From NCBI RefSeq assembly GCF_000427625.1, contig NZ_KE386569.1:61365-125364 (forward strand): a stretch of 64,000 nt of DNA, in the 5' to 3' direction. The stretch is from Methylobacter luteus IMV-B-3098 (GTDB lineage: Bacteria > Pseudomonadota > Gammaproteobacteria > Methylococcales > Methylomonadaceae). Positions 60,030 to 64,000 of this stretch are shown piece by piece. A program made the position numbers and the translations under genes. The notes beneath the pieces were generated by a model. The model ran no database searches. It was not told the origin of the DNA and worked only from the letters and a program-made list of their open reading frames with translations. How positions within the stretch are numbered: position 1 is the first letter of the stretch; each line of letters starts with the position of its first letter.

Positions 60030-60719
60030 ATTTTTGAATCTCGGATATGTTATTGCCATTGCGATTATTCCTATTGTTGCAACAACAACCATTCCTTCAG
60101 GCATAAAAGATTGCATCATTTCTATCTCTCCCTCTCTTACAGGCAATCCTTGAACCTCTCTCCGCTTCAGCACCATTTGCTCCACTACAGGATCCCATAG
60201 TTTCCAGCTTAATACGTCAGAAACAAGGTTAAGCAGCGCAACCCCAATACCTACAATGATGCCTTTTACATCGAGTTTTAAGAACCAGTATCCTGCCAAA
60301 ATGAAAAACACCCCAAAAGCTAGATGTATTACAATCTGTGTTGTTTCATCAGGAAAAAAGCCAAACGCAGGTTGTGAAACAAACATTTGAGTCCATCTTA
60401 CAAGTTGCTTTGTTCCTTCGAGAACTAATAAGACACCGAGCAGTATAGTTAGCCAATTTTCTTTTATTAAAATATCGTTATTGACGGACATATCGTCTTT
60501 ATTGATACTCAGGAACGTATACCCGATCGAGCCAATAAATTTTGAAGTTATGAGGCGTATAACCACAAATACGACATAGGGCTCCCAGAACGGCATGCTT
60601 TCATCGAGGCCCAAAAAATAGGAAAGCAGAACCCATAGGGTCATAAAGAACAAGAAATCAAGATACCAGGATAGTAGCAGTCTTTTCTTTGATGCTTGGT
60701 TAATGCTTTGATTATCCAT
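60024..60719 (-). CDS. RDD-like membrane protein
   Basis: 231 residues with about five membrane helices. The first, with SKKRLLLSWYLDFLFFMTLW, has the RDD-family look (basic run then aromatic helix with Asp). The rest, including GYWFLKLDVKGIIVGIG, is hydrophobic and unassigned. Transport of a solute is possible. Its TAA stop lies in the attC core. Confidence 0.65.
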   Translation of the reverse strand: MDNQSINQASKKRLLLSWYLDFLFFMTLWVLLSYFLGLDESMPFWEPYVVFVVIRLITSKFIGSIGYTFLSINKDDMSVNNDILIKENWLTILLGVLLVLEGTKQLVRWTQMFVSQPAFGFFPDETTQIVIHLAFGVFFILAGYWFLKLDVKGIIVGIGVALLNLVSDVLSWKLWDPVVEQMVLKRREVQGLPVREGEIEMMQSFMPEGMVVVATIGIIAMAITYPRFKNA

Positions 60720-60735
60720 TGTTACTCCCTTTTAA

Positions 60736-60824
60736 GCCTAACGTAGAGCTAACCGGGCGCGGCACGGAAAGCTGAAAAATAAAACCGGATTATAACCGCG
60801 CTCCGGTTGAGCGCCATGTTAGCG
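60736..60824 (-). repeat. attC site (AT-loop type)
   Basis: 89 bp from GCCTAAC to GTTAGCG; same architecture as the 59940 site with minor changes. Confidence 0.88.
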
Positions 60825-61373
60825 CTATTCGGCATTAAGAATGAGCTCCGACATTCTTGCTGCTAGTTGCAAGTACCTATCAGCTTCGTCTTGATTGAGA
60901 CTGAAATCCGATAGGTGTGCTGCCTGATTACGTAGTCTACGCATGTGATCAAGCAGCTTGTCACTACCTGTTGGTAATTTACCAAGGCGCACAAGCTCTT
61001 CAACAAACAGATGTGGGTTTACACGAGGAATAGTTGCGCCTTGTACGAAGCCTGATTTGCCCGCCGCTTCCTCAACTAACACCCAAGCCTCCAGAATCGC
61101 GGCACGGGGTGAAACATCGGAAATGCGGCGTAGCTGCTCTAGTTTTGAAGTTAATTCCGGTCGAGGTGGTAATGATGGGGTGGATTTTTCAATTGCAATT
61201 GCTTTTGCTTCTGCCTCAGCGAGACCACCTTCAAACTTGGCTTCAACATCTTTGTATTTGAACTGGGACATGCGTTGGAGCAGCAAACGTAACTCTCCTT
61301 TGAAGAGGTACGCGATCCAGATCACGGCAATGGGCCATGCAATGCCAATTAGAAGCTGTACTAGTAATTCCAT
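60825..61373 (-). CDS. Membrane-anchored cassette protein with helical C-terminal domain
   Basis: 182 residues. An N-terminal membrane helix (LLIGIAWPIAVIWIAYLF) is followed by a charged helical linker and a domain with ILEAWVLVEEAAGKSGF and HMRRLRNQAAHLSDFSL. The RNQAAH motif recalls DUF4145/HEPN-like helical domains, some of which are RNases in defence systems. Function unknown. Confidence 0.65.
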   Translation of the reverse strand: MELLVQLLIGIAWPIAVIWIAYLFKGELRLLLQRMSQFKYKDVEAKFEGGLAEAEAKAIAIEKSTPSLPPRPELTSKLEQLRRISDVSPRAAILEAWVLVEEAAGKSGFVQGATIPRVNPHLFVEELVRLGKLPTGSDKLLDHMRRLRNQAAHLSDFSLNQDEADRYLQLAARMSELILNAE

Positions 61374-61389
61374 GGTTGTCCCTGTATGG

Positions 61390-61453
61390 CGCTAACGTGG
61401 AGCTAAGGGGCTGCGCCGCTTTTGCGCAGTCCCGCTTGAGCGCAGGGTTAGAG
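61390..61453 (-). repeat. attC site (short type)
   Basis: 64 bp from CGCTAAC to GTTAGAG; inner stem GGGGCTGCGC...GCGCAGTCCC. Confidence 0.85.
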
Positions 61454-61471
61454 TGCCGAACCTTAGATGAA

Positions 61472-61684
61472 TCATTTTTTATTCCTCTCTTGTAACGAAG
61501 AACCGCACCACGGACAAAACTTTATCTCAATAAAGGAAGAACCTCCATCGTGAACAATAATCCCATATTGGCGCGGGCGCGACTTGAAGAAAACGACGTT
61601 ATCTGGACACGCGAAAACGTCAGGGTGTTCTGAGCACTTGAAGTTTGCCCAGTAGTTCATAGTTTCGCAGCAATGGGTTGCCAT
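61472..61684 (-). CDS. Small cysteine-rich protein (DUF6980-like)
   Basis: 70 residues with the pattern HCCETM, CSEHPDVFACPDNV, YGIIVHDGGSSFIEIKFCPWCGSSL, which fits DUF6980-type small putative zinc-binding proteins found often in integrons. The ATG lies four bases from the attC end, so no separate ribosome site is possible. Confidence 0.75.
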   Translation of the reverse strand: MATHCCETMNYWANFKCSEHPDVFACPDNVVFFKSRPRQYGIIVHDGGSSFIEIKFCPWCGSSLQERNKK

Positions 61685-61688
61685 AGCA

Positions 61689-61751
61689 CTCTAACGTAGA
61701 GCTAACCGGCGCGAGCGGTAGCGAGCGTCCGAGTTGAGCGTAGTGTTAGAG
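61689..61751 (-). repeat. attC site (short type)
   Basis: 63 bp from CTCTAAC to GTTAGAG; stem CGGCGCGAGCG...GCGAGCGTCCG. Confidence 0.84.
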
Positions 61752-62099
61752 AGCATTTATTCGATACCAATGCGACAGTTCGTCAAATTTACGCTTTTCG
61801 TAGTCACCAAATTGATTCATATGTGCCTTTAATATTTCCCATTGCTCTTTTAGCTTAGGCGGAGCCTCCGTCGTTTCCGATTTTCTCACTATAGAAAGCA
61901 ATAGCTCAAAACCCTCCATACATACGAATTCATCGCTATTTTTTAAAATCACTTCGACGATGCTTGGTATTTGGTTAAATGCTTCTTCTTGATTCAGCGA
62001 ATTAACCAAGCGCTCTCTCAGTTTACAGAAATACCATTCATCATCTGAAAGCTTACCATCCCAGTCATTGAGCTCACTCACAAAATCGTCTGTTACCAT
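61746..62099 (-). CDS. Small acidic helical cassette protein
   Basis: 117 residues, almost all helical and acidic. VVEVILKNSDEFVC and FELLLSIVRKSE look like ARM/HEAT-type helix pairs, a form also used by immunity proteins. No cysteine pairs, signal or membrane segment. The TAA stop lies in the attC core. Confidence 0.6.
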   Translation of the reverse strand: MVTDDFVSELNDWDGKLSDDEWYFCKLRERLVNSLNQEEAFNQIPSIVEVILKNSDEFVCMEGFELLLSIVRKSETTEAPPKLKEQWEILKAHMNQFGDYEKRKFDELSHWYRINAL

Positions 62100-62114
62100 A
62101 TTTCTATGCTTGCT

Positions 62115-62195
62115 CTCTAACGTTTGCCATAACCGGCGCGCAAATGCAGAGCGCAGCGTAGCTTTTGCGCGTCCGAGTTGATGGCGTGGTTAGGC
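62115..62195 (-). repeat. attC site
   Basis: 81 bp from CTCTAAC to GTTAGGC; stem CGGCGCGCAAATGC...GCTTTTGCGCGTCCG. Confidence 0.85.
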
Positions 62196-62573
62196 ATTTG
62201 CTTCAAGGAGATCGTGACCATAGGAATTATCAATCGCGCACACCCACCGATTGTCGTTGCCTTTTTTGAAAACATAGGTAGCCTTCCGTTCTGTAGCCGG
62301 GAGATTCTTTGCTGAGACAACAGTCTTGGCCAGCACCAACACAGTATCTCCAGTTTCCAGGATTACCATCCCAGCTTGCTCAACATCCAGACTGTGTTCG
62401 AAGTGAGCCGCAATTGCTTCAAATGCTTTCTTGATCTGTTCTTTTCCCACAGCATTCATTCCCGGCTTAACCACAAGGACAGCATCATCGGAATAGATGT
62501 CGATCAAAGTCGAGAAATCTTCTTGGTTTATCGCGGTATCCGCCTTGTTGATCAGAAGTTCTATCGGGTGCAT
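62190..62573 (-). CDS. NTF2-like (SnoaL/DUF4440-type) protein
   Basis: 127 residues of the NTF2-like fold: MHPIELLINKADTAINQEDF, DIYSDDAVLVVKPGM, and a C-terminal WVCAIDNSYGHDLLE. Such proteins bind small hydrophobic ligands or act as isomerases, but no catalytic residues are certain. The TAA stop is within the attC core. Confidence 0.78.
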   Translation of the reverse strand: MHPIELLINKADTAINQEDFSTLIDIYSDDAVLVVKPGMNAVGKEQIKKAFEAIAAHFEHSLDVEQAGMVILETGDTVLVLAKTVVSAKNLPATERKATYVFKKGNDNRWVCAIDNSYGHDLLEANA

Positions 62574-62592
62574 TGCCGTTCCTTTTTTGAGT

Positions 62593-62679
62593 GCCTAACA
62601 CTTCCCATAACAGGCTGCCCAAAGATGCAGAGCGAAGCGGCGCAGCTTTGGGCAGTCCGAATTTACGCGATTGTTAGGC
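62593..62679 (-). repeat. attC site
   Basis: 87 bp from GCCTAAC to GTTAGGC; arms GGCTGCCCAAAG and CTTTGGGCAGTCC pair. Confidence 0.86.
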
Positions 62680-62697
62680 ATGTCTATGTGATGACTA

Positions 62698-63216
62698 TTA
62701 TTCAGACCGAATGCCATTTAGAAACTCCCTAATGGCGCGTGGCGACCTCAAGTGAAGAACTTTCTTTGATTTCATAGAGTCGGAAACAAGTTGTCGGTAT
62801 GCGGGAGTCAGTTTTCTATGGCACAGCCAAAGAACCCGGTAACTATTAAGTGTCCCCTTGAATATTGGGCTGTTATCAGGCCAACCTTCGGGATTTACAA
62901 ATAAACCTTTTAGCAGCCGCTTTGTCACCCACATGCCATGTGTTAATAACGGTAGATCAATAAAAATTAGCGTATCTGCAACAGAGAAACGTTCCCATGC
63001 TGATGAGATGCAACCAAATCCATCAATGATCCATTCCTCTTGCATTAAGAGACCAGAATGGATGTTGAGATATTCAGCATGTGGAACTTCTCCGCCCCCT
63101 GCCTGGTATTTTATTTTGTCCAGAGAGTATAGGGGAAGGCTAGTGGCTTCGGCCAACTGCTTAGCCAGCGTAGACTTGCCTCCTCCCGCATTACCAAATA
63201 TTGCTACTTTTTTCAT
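62698..63216 (-). CDS. P-loop kinase-like protein (adenylate-kinase-related)
   Basis: 172 residues from MKKVAIFGNAGGGKSTLAKQL (AGGAAG upstream); the frame is open 33 codons further but that covers a terminator. Walker A GNAGGGKST is followed by SLPLYSLDKIKYQ and WIIDGFGCISSAWERF, and FIDLPLLTHGMW, as in topology-modulation/FlaR-type AAA proteins. Phosphoryl transfer to a small substrate is likely; its identity is unknown. Confidence 0.8.
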   Translation of the reverse strand: MKKVAIFGNAGGGKSTLAKQLAEATSLPLYSLDKIKYQAGGGEVPHAEYLNIHSGLLMQEEWIIDGFGCISSAWERFSVADTLIFIDLPLLTHGMWVTKRLLKGLFVNPEGWPDNSPIFKGTLNSYRVLWLCHRKLTPAYRQLVSDSMKSKKVLHLRSPRAIREFLNGIRSE

Positions 63217-63416
63217 GTTGCTTCCTATGGCTTTAGCTAAAGCCCAAGAAGCTGACAATAAAAACCCGCCTCTTGGGCGGGTTTGAAAAACTACTGTCGC
63301 GTCAAAACCCACCATTCCTATGGAATGATGGAAATAATTCGAAAAGATTGGCGCGAACAGCTTGTATTCATAGTATGCATCGTTACAGATAAGTTTCTGG
63401 AAGTCAACTCCGAAAT
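63217..63416 (-). other. Noncoding leader of the P-loop cassette
   Basis: About 200 bp between the gene start and the next attC. It contains a minus-strand terminator (63255-63284), a small hairpin around CATTCC/GGAATG (63314-63329) and a possible TTGACT box on the minus strand near 63405. No plausible separate protein was seen. It could carry a promoter, a short RNA or an attenuator. Confidence 0.4.
63255..63284 (-). terminator. Intrinsic terminator inside a cassette leader
   Basis: AAACCCGCC / GGCGGGTTT (63262-63270 and 63276-63284) with a 5-base loop; on the minus strand it runs into TTTTTATT. It would stop transcription coming from the right about 40 bp before the P-loop gene starts. Confidence 0.75.
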
Positions 63417-63488
63417 GCCTAACGAAGAGCTAACCGGCGCTGCGCGGCTTTATCGCGCAGCGTCCAGCGACCGAAGGGAGCGAGGTCG
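63417..63488 (-). repeat. attC site truncated on its right side
   Basis: GCCTAAC and the stem with CTGCGCGGCTTTATCGCGCAG match the 56168 site base for base up to GAGGTCG, then the sequence changes. The right-hand GTTRRRY core is missing. The break coincides with the edge of the IS3-type element. Confidence 0.8.
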
Positions 63489-63493
63489 GTAAT

Positions 63494-64000
63494 TGTCAAA
63501 ATAACTGTCGCCTCAACAGTTAAATCAGGCCGCTTTTTTCAGCGCCTGCCGAATTATATTTTTGTCCTTCTGGTCAGGGTTCAAATAGACCTCAAGTACA
63601 GGCTCCCAATTTCGTGTTTTGCTCCGCCAGCGTTCCGGACGGCGCTTTTTGGCGGCTTGATAGGCCGCCTTTCGCTGTTTCAAAATCGCGAAGTCTTGTC
63701 CGCTATGCCGCTGATCTGGCGTGACAAACTGAATGGCGCTGTGCCGATGTTCATGGTTATACCAGTCCACAAAGCCAGCCACCCAGCGTCGGGCCTGATT
63801 CAAATCCGCAAAGGGGTGGACCGGATAGTCCGGCCGATATTTGAGGGTCTTGAACAAGGCTTCCGAATACGGATTATCATTGCTCACCGCCGGTCGCGAG
63901 AACGACGGCAGGATGCCCAAGGCCTGCAGGGTCGCCAGCATCGTGGCGCCCTTCATGGGGCCGCCGTTGTCAGAATGCAGGGTCACCTGCTGACGGGGGA
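63494..64000 (-). mobile_element. IS3-family insertion sequence, partial at window end
   Basis: The left end probably begins at TGTCAAAATAACTGTCGCC (63494), since IS3 elements start with TG and the attC sequence stops just before. The transposase OrfB continues out of the window, so the right end and the target duplication cannot be seen. Confidence 0.7.
63525..64000 (-). CDS. IS3-family transposase OrfB, C-terminal part
   Basis: The integrase-core domain with the second Asp in LHSDNGGPMKG and the Glu in NDNPYSEALFKTLKYR, then the usual DLNQARRWVAGFVDWYNHEHRHSA. The frame is open to the end of the window, and residues before LHSDNGG continue beyond it, so this is a fragment only because of the window edge. 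OrfA would lie outside. Confidence 0.93.
   Translation of the reverse strand, partial: PRQQVTLHSDNGGPMKGATMLATLQALGILPSFSRPAVSNDNPYSEALFKTLKYRPDYPVHPFADLNQARRWVAGFVDWYNHEHRHSAIQFVTPDQRHSGQDFAILKQRKAAYQAAKKRRPERWRSKTRNWEPVLEVYLNPDQKDKNIIRQALKKAA

Noticed and set aside
53554..63488. Regularly repeated palindromes as a CRISPR array
   Set aside because: The repeats are 60-113 bp, vary in sequence and are separated by whole genes, not by 25-40 bp spacers. No cas genes are present.
63283..63492. Plus-strand 69-residue frame at the array's right end
   Set aside because: It runs through the terminator-flanking leader and the attC site on the opposite strand to all cassette genes, without a ribosome site.

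Overview
The window reads as the chromosome of a gammaproteobacterial (type I, Methylococcales-like) methanotroph. The strongest evidence is the nearly complete set of serine-cycle and methylene-H4F genes in the first 13.5 kb (ftfL, glyA, gck, mtdA, mdh, hpr, sga, mcl, mtkA, mtkB). These lie next to housekeeping genes of clearly gammaproteobacterial type and order (rpoZ-spoT-ridA-recG-ubiC, hslVU-ubiEJB, bamC after dapA, single-chain purL). No methane monooxygenase gene lies in the window, so the lifestyle is inferred.

Layout. 1-1040: a complete IS630-family element in a TA target, just downstream of ftfL. 1059-13414: the serine-cycle block in several transcription units: mtdA-gck-glyA(-ftfL) leftward, mdh rightward, hpr and sga leftward, mcl-mtkA-mtkB rightward. 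Together they move C1 units from formate through methylene-H4F to serine, hydroxypyruvate, glycerate and malate, then cleave malyl-CoA to glyoxylate and acetyl-CoA. PEP carboxylase is not present here. 13.5-39.1 kb: core genes for potassium uptake (trkA, trkH), DNA repair (xseA, recG), sulfur relay (tusB, a two-cysteine DsrC), isoprenoid and ubiquinone synthesis (ispH, ubiC, ubiB, ubiJ, ubiE), the stringent response (rpoZ, spoT), proteolysis (hslUV) and glycolysis (pgk). 39.1-41.8 kb: two identical tRNA-Phe genes, small envelope proteins and a stretch of decayed transposase and other gene fragments. 41.9-52.95 kb: a multicopper oxidase with a Met/Gly-rich insert, uspA-like, dnaQ, deaD, dapA, bamC and purL.

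The most unusual part is 53.1-63.5 kb. It is an integron-type gene-cassette array: 18 small genes or gene remnants, all on the minus strand, separated by 18 imperfect palindromes of 60-113 bp with RYYYAAC and GTTRRRY-type ends (attC sites). No integrase gene is visible, so within the window it is a cluster of attC sites lacking an integrase. Cassettes encode a class D beta-lactamase, a GFA-family protein, a cupin present twice, a phosphatase-like protein with a shortened signature loop, a secreted HExxH protein, a P-loop kinase-like protein, membrane proteins and several unknowns. The right end is cut inside an attC site next to an IS3-family transposase. The left end carries two REPIN-like paired palindromes, one of which splits a cassette gene. 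All positions and motifs were read by eye; no database search was run.
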